In this document: positions 46,618 through 56,589 of the stretch, one piece after another
How positions within the stretch are numbered: the stretch's first letter is position 1
Layout: every line of letters begins with the position of its first letter
Source: Jeotgalicoccus aerolatus
GTDB taxonomy: Bacteria > Bacillota > Bacilli > Staphylococcales > Salinicoccaceae
Length of the DNA stretch: 64,000 nt
Direction: 5' to 3'
Assembly (NCBI RefSeq): GCF_014635205.1
Contig: NZ_BMCN01000001.1
Location: forward strand, 744,001 to 808,000
Translations under genes and position numbers: made by a program
Notes under the pieces: model-generated
What the model saw: only the letters and a program-made list of their open reading frames with translations
What the model was told of the DNA's origin: nothing
Databases searched by the model: none

Positions 46618-48183
46618 CTAACTTTTAATCAGTATTAATTTATCAGTGTAACTGAGTGGGGCATAATCCCAATTTTTCGCCGAAAACTGCCAAGGATGGT
46701 AAAGTCTTTCCTGCAGTGCCCCATTAGGCATTAATTTTTCGCTTAATTCGTCTAAATTATTCAATTCACTTCTTAAACTCCGCTTCACATCGACTGAATA
46801 CCGTTTTTTTAAATAATCCAGCTCGTTTATATGACGCTGTTTATTACCGTCGATAATTTTCTTATTAAAGTATTCATCTGCGTATTCATATAGCGGATGG
46901 AATGCCTGTTCAAGAGATTCTTTTACCCGTTCAATCTCCTCGGCAATTTGATCATTTGTATGTGCGCCGATTAAAGCTTCTTTACGGGAATTGATCGTTG
47001 CAACAATATTTTCATCCAGTTCTATATCGTATCTTTCTAGCAATTTGGCCGTTCTGCTATCGATCTGCATGAACTCCATCCGTTTCATAACGATTGGCAT
47101 GCTGACATTCATTGCTTCAAATACCTTGTGGAGTTCCCCCCAGTAAGACACCTCTGCACCGCCGCCTAAAAATACTGCGGTATTAAACAGCATTTCCTGC
47201 ATCAGCGGCCGGGTGACTACATTATTTGAAAACTCTTCAGGCGTCTGCTGAATTTTATTTTTAATATCTTCAAATGTGAAAGTTTCTTCTCCGAGAGAAT
47301 ATTTTCCTTCTTTTTCTGTCAGCAGCGAGCGGTAACTCGATGTATTGCCAAATAGATGTACATTCGTTTCTGTTTGAATTGTCGGCGATTGATTGACCGT
47401 TTTTAAAAATGACGCCTGGCCGGTTTTAAATGCCTGGTCAATTTCTTTATGTTTCTCAAACATTTTATTTAAAATCGGCACTTCCAGCTGTCTTGCTTCT
47501 GTTAAATGGGAATTAAAAATAATCAGACCGTCATCTTTAAATGTGTCGTGAACTAAACTGTGGAACAATTCTGTCCAAGTTGTACACTGTTCAATTGATT
47601 GAGCGACTTTCTCTTTCAGCGTCGCTGTATATTCCGAATCGCCAATATAAGAAAGGATCCTATCCAGCGTTTCGGTCATTGCTTTTTTATCGTACTGATA
47701 AAAACCGACGCTCATCGGCACAGACAAATTCGGTTTGTAGCTCACTTTCACACGGCGCTTATAATATGCATCGTACACATGCGTATGATTCACTTCATCA
47801 AAATCGTGGTCTTCCCCCGCAATCCAAAACACCGGCACTGCGTCATAATCGTGCTTTTCCTTAATTTCTTTAGTGACAACTAAGATAGAAATTATTTTGT
47901 GGATGATATAAGACGGGCTCATAAATAAACCGGCCTGCTGACCGGCAATCACTGCCCTGTGTCCATTTTTCAGCAGTTCTAAATTGTTATGCTGCGCTTC
48001 GGTCATTTTGTACTGAGACATATCTTTTTCGATTATCTCACCGAGCGCTCTGGTATGATCGTGCGCCGGACGGCCAAGCACAGTCTTAAGACTCTCTTCG
48101 TCATACGATAAACCGCCGTAAAATTGTTTATGGCCGGTTATTTTATGTATATTGCTAAAAAAGTTAATCGTTTCAAAATGCAT
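46618..48183 (-). CDS. bshC: Bacillithiol biosynthesis cysteine-adding enzyme BshC
   Basis: Puts the last Cys onto GlcN-malate to make bacillithiol, the low-molecular-weight thiol of many Firmicutes. 521 aa. Rossmann-like core with AVIAGQQAGLFMSPSYIIHK (about 75-94) and FWIAGEDHDFDEVNHTHVYD (about 119-138), and a C-terminal coiled coil (about 385-460). Its place just before mraZ is conserved in Bacillus and staphylococci. Start ATG behind AGGGAGAACTATTT. Confidence 0.93.
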   Translation of the reverse strand: MHFETINFFSNIHKITGHKQFYGGLSYDEESLKTVLGRPAHDHTRALGEIIEKDMSQYKMTEAQHNNLELLKNGHRAVIAGQQAGLFMSPSYIIHKIISILVVTKEIKEKHDYDAVPVFWIAGEDHDFDEVNHTHVYDAYYKRRVKVSYKPNLSVPMSVGFYQYDKKAMTETLDRILSYIGDSEYTATLKEKVAQSIEQCTTWTELFHSLVHDTFKDDGLIIFNSHLTEARQLEVPILNKMFEKHKEIDQAFKTGQASFLKTVNQSPTIQTETNVHLFGNTSSYRSLLTEKEGKYSLGEETFTFEDIKNKIQQTPEEFSNNVVTRPLMQEMLFNTAVFLGGGAEVSYWGELHKVFEAMNVSMPIVMKRMEFMQIDSRTAKLLERYDIELDENIVATINSRKEALIGAHTNDQIAEEIERVKESLEQAFHPLYEYADEYFNKKIIDGNKQRHINELDYLKKRYSVDVKRSLRSELNNLDELSEKLMPNGALQERLYHPWQFSAKNWDYAPLSYTDKLILIKS

Positions 48184-48215
48184 AAATAGTTCTCCCTAAA
48201 TTAATCGTTATTCAA

Positions 48216-48244
48216 AGTATAAAAGTTATTTAAATATAAAACAA
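48216..48244 (-). promoter_or_regulatory. Candidate bshC promoter
   Basis: Minus strand: TTGTTT (48239-48244), 17-nt spacer, TATACT (48216-48221). It abuts the divergent GNAT promoter. Confidence 0.5.
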
Positions 48245-48273
48245 TTGAATGGCTTGCTAATTATGAATATACT
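48245..48273 (+). promoter_or_regulatory. Promoter of the GNAT gene
   Basis: TTGAAT (48245-48250), 17-nt spacer, TATACT (48268-48273), 22 bp before the start codon. Confidence 0.6.
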
Positions 48274-48295
48274 AGATAAAAAGGAGCGTTGCCAA

Positions 48296-48748
48296 ATGTC
48301 AAAAGTAAAAAATTTAGCTATTAATTACAAAACAGCAGAAGAATTTAAAAAATTCCGCGAGTACGGCTCTCAAGAGCTGCACATGATTGATGAACTGGAA
48401 GCTAACATGATCGATGCAGATATCGACTCCCCATTCTATGGAATCTACCTGGGGGAAGAACTCGTTGCCCGCATGTGTCTATATCGCCGCAAGGATGCTG
48501 AGCATCCGATCGATAATGACACAGCTGAATATTTAGTGATTTGGAAACTTGAAGTGCTAGAAAAATACCAGGGCAGAGGATTCGGCAGCGAACTGATTGA
48601 ATACGCAAAATCATTCAATCTTCCGATAAAAGCCATCAGCCGCTTCCAGAACTCCCGTGATTTCTTTGAAAAACACGGCTTCGAAAGTCACGAATATGAC
48701 ATCGAACGTGATTTAGCTGACGAGTCATTAATGTGGACACCAAATTAA
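48296..48748 (+). CDS. GNAT family N-acetyltransferase
   Basis: A 150-aa GNAT protein. The acetyl-CoA site appears as LEVLEKYQGRGFGSELIEYA (about 84-103), preceded by a beta strand with YLGEELVARMCLYR. Closely similar proteins lie at this site in staphylococci. Substrate unknown. I start at ATG 48296 behind AAAAGGAGCG; a longer frame runs back into the promoter. Monocistronic with a strong terminator. Confidence 0.88.
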   Translation: MSKVKNLAINYKTAEEFKKFREYGSQELHMIDELEANMIDADIDSPFYGIYLGEELVARMCLYRRKDAEHPIDNDTAEYLVIWKLEVLEKYQGRGFGSELIEYAKSFNLPIKAISRFQNSRDFFEKHGFESHEYDIERDLADESLMWTPN

Positions 48749-48766
48749 TATGGTTTTAGTGAACTT

Positions 48767-48796
48767 AACCGAAACGGCATGCCGTTTCGGTTTTTT
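48767..48796 (+). terminator. Intrinsic terminator after the GNAT gene
   Basis: Palindromic stem AACCGAAACG/CGTTTCGGTT around GCAT, followed by six T. Confidence 0.9.
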
Positions 48797-48840
48797 GATT
48801 GATACTCAATTACACCATCACTTCCCCGGCCTTAAACACC

Positions 48841-48881
48841 AAAAAAATACCCCCGTAAAGCATCCGCTTTAACAGGAGTAT
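48841..48881 (-). terminator. Intrinsic terminator after rpmF
   Basis: Minus strand: a stem of about 15 pairs, with G-U pairs and one bulge, closed by GGAT, then seven T. It ends the yceD-rpmF transcript. Confidence 0.85.
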
Positions 48882-48899
48882 CCAAATATAAATATTTGA

Positions 48900-49073
48900 T
48901 TAGTTAGCTACGACTTCTTCGCCTTTGTAGCTTCCACATTCTTTACATACACGGTGAGCTAATTTAGTTTCACCGCAGTTTGAGCATTCTACCATACCTG
49001 GTACTGAAAGTCTCATGTGTGAACGACGTTTATTTTTACGTGTTTTTGATGTTCTTCTTTTAGGTACTGCCAT
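48900..49073 (-). CDS. rpmF: 50S ribosomal protein L32
   Basis: Ribosomal protein L32, 57 aa: [19 protein letters not shown], then a zinc ribbon with CSNC and CKEC. This is the zinc-binding (C+) form. The start overlaps the yceD stop by one base (TAATG). Found by direct reading of the minus strand. Confidence 0.97.
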   Translation of the reverse strand: MAVPKRRTSKTRKNKRRSHMRLSVPGMVECSNCGETKLAHRVCKECGSYKGEEVVAN

Positions 49074-49594
49074 TATTTTTCCTCCTCATCGTTTAGCTTT
49101 AAAGCTTCTAGTTTTTGTAATCTCGGGTCGACAGCCGGTTTTTCATTAGCTGCTTCCGATTCATCCATTACTGTCCAACCACTTGCTCCTGATGACCCGG
49201 GTAGTTCGTCACTCTCAGTATAAACTGTCGGTAAGTTAACGATCAGCAGTTCTCTGACTACAGGCTCCAAGTCCAGCGTATGGACTAATGGATGGATGTT
49301 GTCATCATCTGCTTCTTCGTCTTCTTCAAGTGTTTCATCAAACACTTCAACAGATTGTATTTCGAGTGGCAGACTGACTGCATTTCCGCTTCGGCTGTCG
49401 ATCATCTTAACAACCGCCGATATGCTTAAGTCAACATCTACTCGTTGACGTCCGATAAACATCTCGCCGGATACCACAGTATCATCTATAGCAAGTATGT
49501 CCGCACGATCATACAATGTGTCAAACTGAACAGTTTCATTAAAAGTGAATTTTTCATTGGTATACTTCCCTAGTTGTGAAAGCGACCATTTCAT
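49073..49594 (-). CDS. YceD family protein (DUF177)
   Basis: A 173-aa DUF177/YceD protein, almost always encoded upstream of rpmF and linked to 23S rRNA processing in plants and bacteria; the mechanism is unclear. The conserved core is [20 protein letters not shown]-like, although the family's Cys motif is weak here. Central acidic stretch [10 protein letters not shown]. The start is ATG 49594 ([11 protein letters not shown]) behind AGAGGTGGAATTGT. Confidence 0.9.
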   Translation of the reverse strand: MKWSLSQLGKYTNEKFTFNETVQFDTLYDRADILAIDDTVVSGEMFIGRQRVDVDLSISAVVKMIDSRSGNAVSLPLEIQSVEVFDETLEEDEEADDDNIHPLVHTLDLEPVVRELLIVNLPTVYTESDELPGSSGASGWTVMDESEAANEKPAVDPRLQKLEALKLNDEEEK

Positions 49595-49624
49595 ACAATT
49601 CCACCTCTTATGAGCACAACAGAT

Positions 49625-49653
49625 ATTGTACAATTATAAAGAAAAAGTGTCAA
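49625..49653 (-). promoter_or_regulatory. Promoter of yceD-rpmF
   Basis: Minus strand: perfect -35 TTGACA (49648-49653), 17-nt spacer, TACAAT (49625-49630). One of the best promoters in the window, as expected for a ribosomal protein gene. Confidence 0.85.
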
Positions 49654-49730
49654 GTTTTTTTCTTAACAAATAACTTCAATCTGTCTAATATTTTGATACA
49701 CTTAGTATAACATCTATCGGGGGTTTATGT

Positions 49731-51351
<1,621 letters not shown>

Positions 51352-51891
51352 CTACTTTCCTTCGTGATTAAGCAGCCACACTTTAATTGAGCCGTATTCA
51401 TTTTCCCTTATAATATTAAAACCCTCATGGTTAAATGCTTCATTTTTACCGGCTTCAGCGACAATTCGGCCGCCGTCATTTAAAATATTATACTCTTTAA
51501 TAAGTGCAAGACTTTTATCGATTAATTTTTTGTTGTACGGCGGATCTAAAAAGATTAAATCAAAGGATTTTTCACGTTTTGCCATCGCTTTAAGTGCTCT
51601 TTTAAAATCATTTCTGAATACTTCTACCGGCTCATCGATATCTTTCGTATTCTCTTTAATTATTTTGATCGCGTCACCTGCACCATCGATAATCATCGCA
51701 CTGTCAGCGCCTCTGCTCAGCGCTTCTACCGCCAGACCACCTGTGCCGCCAAACAGGTCCAGTACAGGGCCATCTATCTCTCCGAGCATACTGAATATGC
51801 TTTCCCGCACTTTGTCCGTTGTCGGACGTGTATCATTTGATTTTAACGTATGTAATTTTTTCGCTTTGTATTTGCCGCTGATAATTCTCAT
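51352..51891 (-). CDS. rsmD: 16S rRNA (guanine-966-N2)-methyltransferase
   Basis: Methylates G966 of 16S rRNA. 179 aa from ATG 51891 (MRIISGKYKAKKL). AdoMet site VLDLFGGTGGLAVEALSRG (about 44-62) and catalytic FLDPPYNKKL (about 120-129). Co-transcribed with coaD. Start behind AAAGGGCAATACTT. Confidence 0.95.
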   Translation of the reverse strand: MRIISGKYKAKKLHTLKSNDTRPTTDKVRESIFSMLGEIDGPVLDLFGGTGGLAVEALSRGADSAMIIDGAGDAIKIIKENTKDIDEPVEVFRNDFKRALKAMAKREKSFDLIFLDPPYNKKLIDKSLALIKEYNILNDGGRIVAEAGKNEAFNHEGFNIIRENEYGSIKVWLLNHEGK

Positions 51892-51926
51892 AAGTATTGC
51901 CCTTTCATTTGGCTCCCTGGTCATAT

Positions 51927-51956
51927 ATTATATTGTTAGGAGTTGATTACATGCAA
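51927..51956 (-). promoter_or_regulatory. Candidate promoter of rsmD-coaD
   Basis: Minus strand: TTGCAT (51951-51956), 18-nt spacer, TATAAT (51927-51932). The -35 overlaps the start codon of the divergent DUF7147-type gene. Confidence 0.6.
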
Positions 51957-52322
51957 AAGTTCATAACGATGGGTGAAGGCTACCACGAAATATTTGAATT
52001 GCAGGCTTTGATTGAATATAATCATGAACGTGTCCAGCATGCAATATTTTTAAGCAACGATCAATCACCCGCTACATTTTTACTGGTGATGAAACCTGTT
52101 GAACAAAATGTTCAGGCCATCTATACTATTTTTAACGGTATCGCTTATAATGAAGGCCAGGGTAAAAAGTATCAGTTAATAAAATCATGGTGTGAGGATA
52201 AAGACCTCAGCATTGTTGAATTTTCAACAAAACCGCCGGAAGAGTTCTATGAAAGAGAACAGTTTTACCAGTACTTGACCGGCATTTTAAGATTAAATCA
52301 TCTGATTTTGCCGATGACTTAA
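51951..52322 (+). CDS. Conserved hypothetical protein (probably DUF7147 family)
   Basis: A 123-aa cytoplasmic protein I do not know a function for. It resembles a family found in the same ylb region of staphylococci and bacilli (DUF7147, from memory). Features: HEIFELQALIEYNHERVQHA, LLVMKPVEQNVQAIY and a C-terminal LNHLILP. No membrane helix or signal peptide. ATG behind TTAGGAGTTGATTAC. It is convergent with ylbG, with one base between the stops. Confidence 0.75.
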   Translation: MQKFITMGEGYHEIFELQALIEYNHERVQHAIFLSNDQSPATFLLVMKPVEQNVQAIYTIFNGIAYNEGQGKKYQLIKSWCEDKDLSIVEFSTKPPEEFYEREQFYQYLTGILRLNHLILPMT

Positions 52323-52323
52323 A

Positions 52324-52587
52324 TTATATAACGCGGTAATCCCGTTTTTCATGATCTTCAGTATTATATTCGCGTTTTATATTTGGATATTCGCTCATTA
52401 CAATATCGGTAACAAATTTTAATTTTCCGAGATCGGCGAGCGTTTTATCGAGATCGGCTTCATCGATATAGAGCAGCACGTATTTCTTATCTTTATTAAC
52501 ATAAATTAAGTGTCCGTGCCGTTTCAATTGTCGAATGAATTTATTTTGTTTAAAATAAACATATATACCAATTCGGTTAACTATCAT
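52324..52587 (-). CDS. ylbG: YlbG family protein (DUF2129)
   Basis: An 87-aa DUF2129 protein. Family features: VYFKQNKFIRQLKRHGHLIYV and KYVLLYIDEADLD. Role unknown; it is always near ylbF, rsmD and coaD in Firmicutes. I use ATG 52587, behind AGGTGGG; a GTG four codons upstream overlaps that site. A weak T-A rich promoter may lie upstream. Confidence 0.9.
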   Translation of the reverse strand: MIVNRIGIYVYFKQNKFIRQLKRHGHLIYVNKDKKYVLLYIDEADLDKTLADLGKLKFVTDIVMSEYPNIKREYNTEDHEKRDYRVI

Positions 52588-52674
52588 TGACTGACCCACC
52601 TATCTAAATCTTTAGAATCATAATAACATATTTTCATTATGTTTTTTAATGAATATCTCATGGAGGTTTCTAAC

Positions 52675-53595
52675 ATGGCAAAATGTTTTAAAAGAATGGT
52701 TACAGCAGTCGGAGTCGCAGCCGGAATTACTATCGGACTGTGGGCAGGAACAAAACTGACGAAAGAAACAAAAGTAAGAGATATCAAACCGTATTTCAAA
52801 CAGCGTTCACCTTACATTTTCGCTCACCGCGGCGGTATGGGGCTCGCACCTGAACATACGCGCATCGCTTTCGACAAAGCAACAGAATTTAATGTTGAAG
52901 GATTTGAAATTGATATCCGTTTAACGAAAGATGAAGAAATTGTAGTCTTCCACGATGCATATGTAGACAGAACATCTAACGGTGCAGGAAAAGTCAGCAA
53001 TCTGACACTGGCTGATTTAAAAGAGTTAGATTTCGGCTATCACTTTACAGATGTCGAAGGCAATCATCCCTACCGCGGCCACGACAAAGCAAAAATTATT
53101 ACGCTGCGCGAATTAATTGAGGAATACCCTGGCACGCTGATTAATCTGGATATTAAAGATGATCCTGAAACGTATGCAGGCAGTCTGGTGCCAAGTCTTC
53201 TCTACCGTCTCATTACTGAACTCGGTGCGGAAGACCGCATACTCGTTACAAGTTTCCACGATTCTCAAATTAAACAGTTTAACTTATACGCAGAAGGCAA
53301 AGTTGCTCTCGGCGCAGGTGTCGATCAGGTCAGCCGTGCATTCTTCCTGCACCGCAGCGGATTCGGCCATATGTATGAACCGGCAGCAGACACATTCCAA
53401 ATCCCTGTAGAATATAACGGTATTCATTTGGATACACCGCGCTTTATCGAGTTCTTAACGAGCTTGAATATCGCTGTCGGCTATTGGAATATTAACAAGA
53501 TGGATAAGATGGATGAACTGATTCAAAAAGGTGCCCACACTATTGTGACTGACTACCCTGATATCAGCTATCATCTGCTTAAAGAAAGATATTAA
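52675..53595 (+). CDS. Membrane-anchored glycerophosphodiester phosphodiesterase
   Basis: GlpQ-like enzyme that hydrolyses glycerophosphodiesters to glycerol 3-phosphate and an alcohol. 306 aa from ATG 52675 behind GGAGGTTTCTAAC. N-terminal hydrophobic helix (about 8-28) without a lipobox or clear signal cleavage site, so probably anchored with the domain outside. Catalytic motifs: FAHRGGMGLAPEHT (His-Arg and Glu-His) and EIDIRLTKD; further FHDAYVDRTSNG. It may salvage lipoteichoic-acid or lipid headgroup products. Same place as in other staphylococci. Confidence 0.9.
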   Translation: MAKCFKRMVTAVGVAAGITIGLWAGTKLTKETKVRDIKPYFKQRSPYIFAHRGGMGLAPEHTRIAFDKATEFNVEGFEIDIRLTKDEEIVVFHDAYVDRTSNGAGKVSNLTLADLKELDFGYHFTDVEGNHPYRGHDKAKIITLRELIEEYPGTLINLDIKDDPETYAGSLVPSLLYRLITELGAEDRILVTSFHDSQIKQFNLYAEGKVALGAGVDQVSRAFFLHRSGFGHMYEPAADTFQIPVEYNGIHLDTPRFIEFLTSLNIAVGYWNINKMDKMDELIQKGAHTIVTDYPDISYHLLKERY

Positions 53596-53608
53596 TTCAG
53601 AGTTATTT

Positions 53609-53637
53609 AAGACCCGCTTAAAGTGCGGGTCTTTTTC
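53609..53637 (+). terminator. Intrinsic terminator after the phosphodiesterase gene
   Basis: Nine-bp stem AAGACCCGC/GCGGGTCTT and T-rich tail. Confidence 0.88.
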
Positions 53638-53647
53638 TTTTTCAAAT

Positions 53648-53677
53648 AAAAAAACACGCTCTGTCATCAGAACGTGT
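53648..53677 (-). terminator. Intrinsic terminator after ylbF
   Basis: Minus strand: 10-bp stem (53654-53663 with 53668-53677, one wobble), 4-nt loop and seven T. Confidence 0.85.
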
Positions 53678-53686
53678 ATGTATATA

Positions 53687-54124
53687 TTAACCTGCGCAGC
53701 TGCAGCTTCCGCCTGTTGCACAGCCGCTGTTTGAACTGTTTGAGAAAAATGGATTACTGCTCACGATATTTGCATGCGGACTGACCGATTGACCGACGAT
53801 GAACAGTATTTCGTCCAGCAGCGACTGCAGCTGAAACTCTGCTCTTCGGTACTCCATTATAATCGGATGCATATCCAGCATTTTTTTGTACTGGTTAATC
53901 TCCCTGCGTTTTGAACTGAAGTCCGGATGGTATTTGCCAAATCGTTCAACATCGATAAAATCTTCTTTTAAACGTGCAAAGTGTTTAATCATATTTCTGA
54001 CTTCATCGTCCGTATCCAGGAGACCTTTATATTTACAGTAGTTCTTATACTCTTCTGTATTCATAACCATATCGTTTAGAGAGTCTAGCGAATCCATAAT
54101 TTCAAAATCCATAGTTGCCAGCAT
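53687..54124 (-). CDS. ylbF: YlbF family regulator (RNase Y-associated)
   Basis: YlbF/YmcA family helical protein. In Bacillus the YlbF-YmcA-YaaT complex binds RNase Y and carries [4Fe-4S] clusters, and YlbF supports competence and biofilm. 145 aa from ATG 54124 (MLATMDFEIM) behind AGGAGAGGTGATTAT. Helical core (about 10-115) and a C-terminal Cys tail SGCATGGSCSCAG, the cluster-binding element. Candidate extended -10 TGATAAAAT just upstream. Confidence 0.9.
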   Translation of the reverse strand: MLATMDFEIMDSLDSLNDMVMNTEEYKNYCKYKGLLDTDDEVRNMIKHFARLKEDFIDVERFGKYHPDFSSKRREINQYKKMLDMHPIIMEYRRAEFQLQSLLDEILFIVGQSVSPHANIVSSNPFFSNSSNSGCATGGSCSCAG

Positions 54125-54188
54125 ATAATCACCTCTCCTCATTCATTTTATCATAATGGTACTTTTGTTACTATATCATAAATACCAT

Positions 54189-54217
54189 TTGCAACTGTTA
54201 TTGTAATAGATTAAAAT
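54189..54217 (+). promoter_or_regulatory. Promoter of the YugN-like gene
   Basis: TTGCAA (54189-54194), 17-nt spacer, TAAAAT (54212-54217), 31 bp before the start. Confidence 0.6.
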
Positions 54218-54247
54218 TAGGGTAATGGAATAATGATAGGGGGCAAA

Positions 54248-54613
54248 ATGATGGTTTTTGAAAACTCAGGTATTGAAAATGTAGTCATTCCGCAAGGCTC
54301 GCTGCAGGAAATTATGAACCACAATGGTTGTGTTCTTGGCGGCAGCTGGGATTATGAACGTATGACTTTCGATTATAAATACGAAATTCCTGAAGGTATT
54401 TATTACTTACGTTTTCCAGGATATGCAGTAGACGGTGACGTCGGTGCAAATAATGCTACATTACAGCTGATGGATCCATACATGGGTAAACATTACTATC
54501 CAACTGGTATCGAATACGGCAGCGATGAAGTATTCCCTGAACGCATTGTTGAACATGCGATCAGTAAAATCAGAACAATCGGTAAAGAACTGACTGAAGT
54601 TGCCAGCTTATAA
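54248..54613 (+). CDS. YugN-like family protein
   Basis: A 121-aa YugN-like protein of unknown function. Features: MMVFENSGIENVVIPQGSLQ (start), GGSWDYERMTFDYKY and YYLRFPGYAVDGDVG. Soluble, no signal peptide. Starts at ATG 54248 behind ATAGGGGGCAAA. Single gene between its own promoter and a shared terminator. Confidence 0.83.
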   Translation: MMVFENSGIENVVIPQGSLQEIMNHNGCVLGGSWDYERMTFDYKYEIPEGIYYLRFPGYAVDGDVGANNATLQLMDPYMGKHYYPTGIEYGSDEVFPERIVEHAISKIRTIGKELTEVASL

Positions 54614-54631
54614 TTTAATAACTGGCTACAT

Positions 54632-54668
54632 AAAAAACCTCTTACAGAGATCTCTGTAAGAGGTTTTC
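54632..54668. terminator. Bidirectional terminator between the YugN-like and DUF420 genes
   Basis: Near-perfect palindrome of 17-bp arms (AAAACCTCTTACAGAGA and its complement). It works for both convergent genes. Confidence 0.9.
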
Positions 54669-54669
54669 T

Positions 54670-55137
54670 TTAGTTCTGATGGAATATTGCGTTCCATAAG
54701 CCGGTCGTTTCTCCGCCCGGATATAAAATATAAAGAATAATATATACCATTATGCCTGTTACTGCTGTGAAGAACCAGATCGTTGCAGCCGTCATGCCGA
54801 ATTTTCTATGCTGACGGAGTTTGTTTTTCTTACCGGTATAAACTTGTATACCTCCAAAAATACCGCCCGTCGTTGCCAAAATGATATGACTGACAAGGAA
54901 TATCACATAATATAATTCTAATGACTCAGGTCCGCCAAACTGAGTGTTTCCAAGAAATATTGTTTTCGATACGTATATAATAAAAAATAGTAATGCTGAC
55001 CAGGCTGCCAGAGTCATGAATTTTTCATGAGTCTGAACGTTGCCTTTTTTTATATGAAAAATACCGATGCTCATCAGTATCGCACTCAACACTATAAATG
55101 AAGTGCTTATTGTGGGCAGTACAAAATAAATATCCAA
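54670..55137 (-). CDS. DUF420 membrane protein (YozB-like)
   Basis: A 155-aa DUF420 protein with four hydrophobic segments. Conserved His residues in VQTHEKFMTLAAW, FLVSHIILATTGG and RQHRKFGMTAATIWFF suggest a metal- or heme-related role, and the family occurs next to oxidase assembly genes, so a role in oxidase biogenesis is an inference. 12 bp after ctaG, co-transcribed. Confidence 0.88.
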   Translation of the reverse strand: MDIYFVLPTISTSFIVLSAILMSIGIFHIKKGNVQTHEKFMTLAAWSALLFFIIYVSKTIFLGNTQFGGPESLELYYVIFLVSHIILATTGGIFGGIQVYTGKKNKLRQHRKFGMTAATIWFFTAVTGIMVYIILYILYPGGETTGLWNAIFHQN

Positions 55138-55149
55138 GAATAGTTCCTC

Positions 55150-56109
55150 CTATGCTCTGAAGCGATTGTGCATGTCTTTTTGTGCTTGTGCTTTAGCCAA
55201 TGCCTGCTCAGTAATTTGATCTTCATTCCTGCGTTCTTCATTAAACCATTTGAAGAATATATGTGCCAGCATAACGCCGAAAAATACTTCCTGTAGAACT
55301 TTCATAATAATTCCGCCCGTCTGCTGATCCACAAGCGGTGTTGAATTAGAGAAATATTCCGGTCCGGATATCATACCGGCACCAGCGATACTGTCCAAGA
55401 TGCCTGACGGCACACATAGTTCCATAGCGCTCAGCCATGCCTCACCATCGGTAAATGTAGCATACATTGGATTACTTGCAAAAATGATCAATGCGCATGC
55501 TGGCGTGACAAATGCACCGATACCAAAGATATAGAGCAGTTTAAACAACCCGCCCATCTGTTCTTCTTCCGGTTCAACTTTATTGAACATCGGATAAAAT
55601 GCCATAATCGCTGTCAGGAACATGATCGCAAGTGCAATAGTATGTAAAGTTGCACTCATTTTCAAGTTATCCATAACGACCGGTAAGTGATATATTGAAA
55701 ACGCACCGATTAAAAGCATCAGTGTAACCAGCGGTTTTTTCTCGCCCAGACTCAGCACTGGTCCAATCACCGGCAGTGATGCTATATATTTTTGTAAATA
55801 AGCCGGCACACTGAAATATACAAGCGGTGCAATTAAAAATAATACAAAAGCCATCTGCACCATGTGGAATGTAAACAGAATGTGACTTAAAATATCGACC
55901 GGTCCGCCATACATGAAATACAGTAATATCATATTTACAGCAAACAATGACCCCTCTTTTCTCGTCAGCGGGCGACCGCCTTCAAATTCGTCATACCATC
56001 TCGTCGTTACAAGATAAAATACCGTTGTAACAAGAATGACGAAAGCCAGGAAAAACGGGCTCCAGTTTGCCATGAATCCAAAAATCTTTATAGAAGTTAT
56101 ATTTTCCAT
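55150..56109 (-). CDS. ctaG: Cytochrome c oxidase assembly factor CtaG
   Basis: Caa3-type oxidase assembly factor (Bacillus CtaG type, not Cox11). 319 aa, about seven membrane helices. Conserved stretch MVQMAFVLFLIAPLVYFSVP and the histidines around ILSHILFTFHM; further STPLVDQQTGGIIMKVLQE (in the C-terminal part). The ATG at 56109 follows AAGGTGG; a GTG three codons earlier overlaps that site. It has its own promoter and sits after the ctaF terminator. Confidence 0.93.
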   Translation of the reverse strand: MENITSIKIFGFMANWSPFFLAFVILVTTVFYLVTTRWYDEFEGGRPLTRKEGSLFAVNMILLYFMYGGPVDILSHILFTFHMVQMAFVLFLIAPLVYFSVPAYLQKYIASLPVIGPVLSLGEKKPLVTLMLLIGAFSIYHLPVVMDNLKMSATLHTIALAIMFLTAIMAFYPMFNKVEPEEEQMGGLFKLLYIFGIGAFVTPACALIIFASNPMYATFTDGEAWLSAMELCVPSGILDSIAGAGMISGPEYFSNSTPLVDQQTGGIIMKVLQEVFFGVMLAHIFFKWFNEERRNEDQITEQALAKAQAQKDMHNRFRA

Positions 56110-56141
56110 CCGTACCACCTTAAATTCGTCCTATTACTTCT

Positions 56142-56170
56142 AGTATAAATTTATTAAATGTATAACTCAA
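56142..56170 (-). promoter_or_regulatory. Promoter of ctaG-DUF420
   Basis: Minus strand: TTGAGT (56165-56170), 17-nt spacer, TATACT (56142-56147). Confidence 0.65.
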
Positions 56171-56206
56171 GACGATAAAAACACACAAAGTGACAAACTA
56201 TTGACC

Positions 56207-56244
56207 AAAAAAAAGATGACCTCACCTGGAGGCCATCTTTTTTC
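56207..56244 (-). terminator. Intrinsic terminator after ctaF
   Basis: Minus strand: stem AAAGATGGCCTC/GAGGTCATCTTT (one wobble), short loop, long T run. It ends the ctaBCDEF unit. Confidence 0.88.
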
Positions 56245-56247
56245 GTA

Positions 56248-56589
56248 TTAAATCGGCTGTCCGATCCATACGATATAAATGAATGTGACACAGAATGCAA
56301 TTGCAAAGAACATGCCGACAAGCATAAACAGTTTAGCGAATTCATGTCCTTTATCTTTCATGTGCATGAAGTAATAGAACTGCATTATCACTTGAATGAA
56401 TGCAAAGAGCATTACAGCGCCCATAATGAATGTCGCGTTGAAGTCCAGTGCGACCATACCAAATGCCATAAACGTTAAGAAAATCATAAATGAAAATCCG
56501 GTAAGCTGCAGACGCATCTCTTTTGTACGCTGACGTCGAAGATTTCTCAGCTGTAAATCTGTCATTGATTTAGTTTCCAGTTCAGACAT
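56248..56589 (-). CDS. ctaF: Cytochrome c oxidase subunit IV (CtaF)
   Basis: Small bacterial COX4-type subunit of the caa3 oxidase. 113 aa. Charged N-terminus (about 1-28), then three membrane helices (about 29-50, 55-75, 85-110), with FYYFMHMKDKGHE between helices 2 and 3. It stabilises the complex. No gap to ctaE. Confidence 0.93.
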   Translation of the reverse strand: MSELETKSMTDLQLRNLRRQRTKEMRLQLTGFSFMIFLTFMAFGMVALDFNATFIMGAVMLFAFIQVIMQFYYFMHMKDKGHEFAKLFMLVGMFFAIAFCVTFIYIVWIGQPI

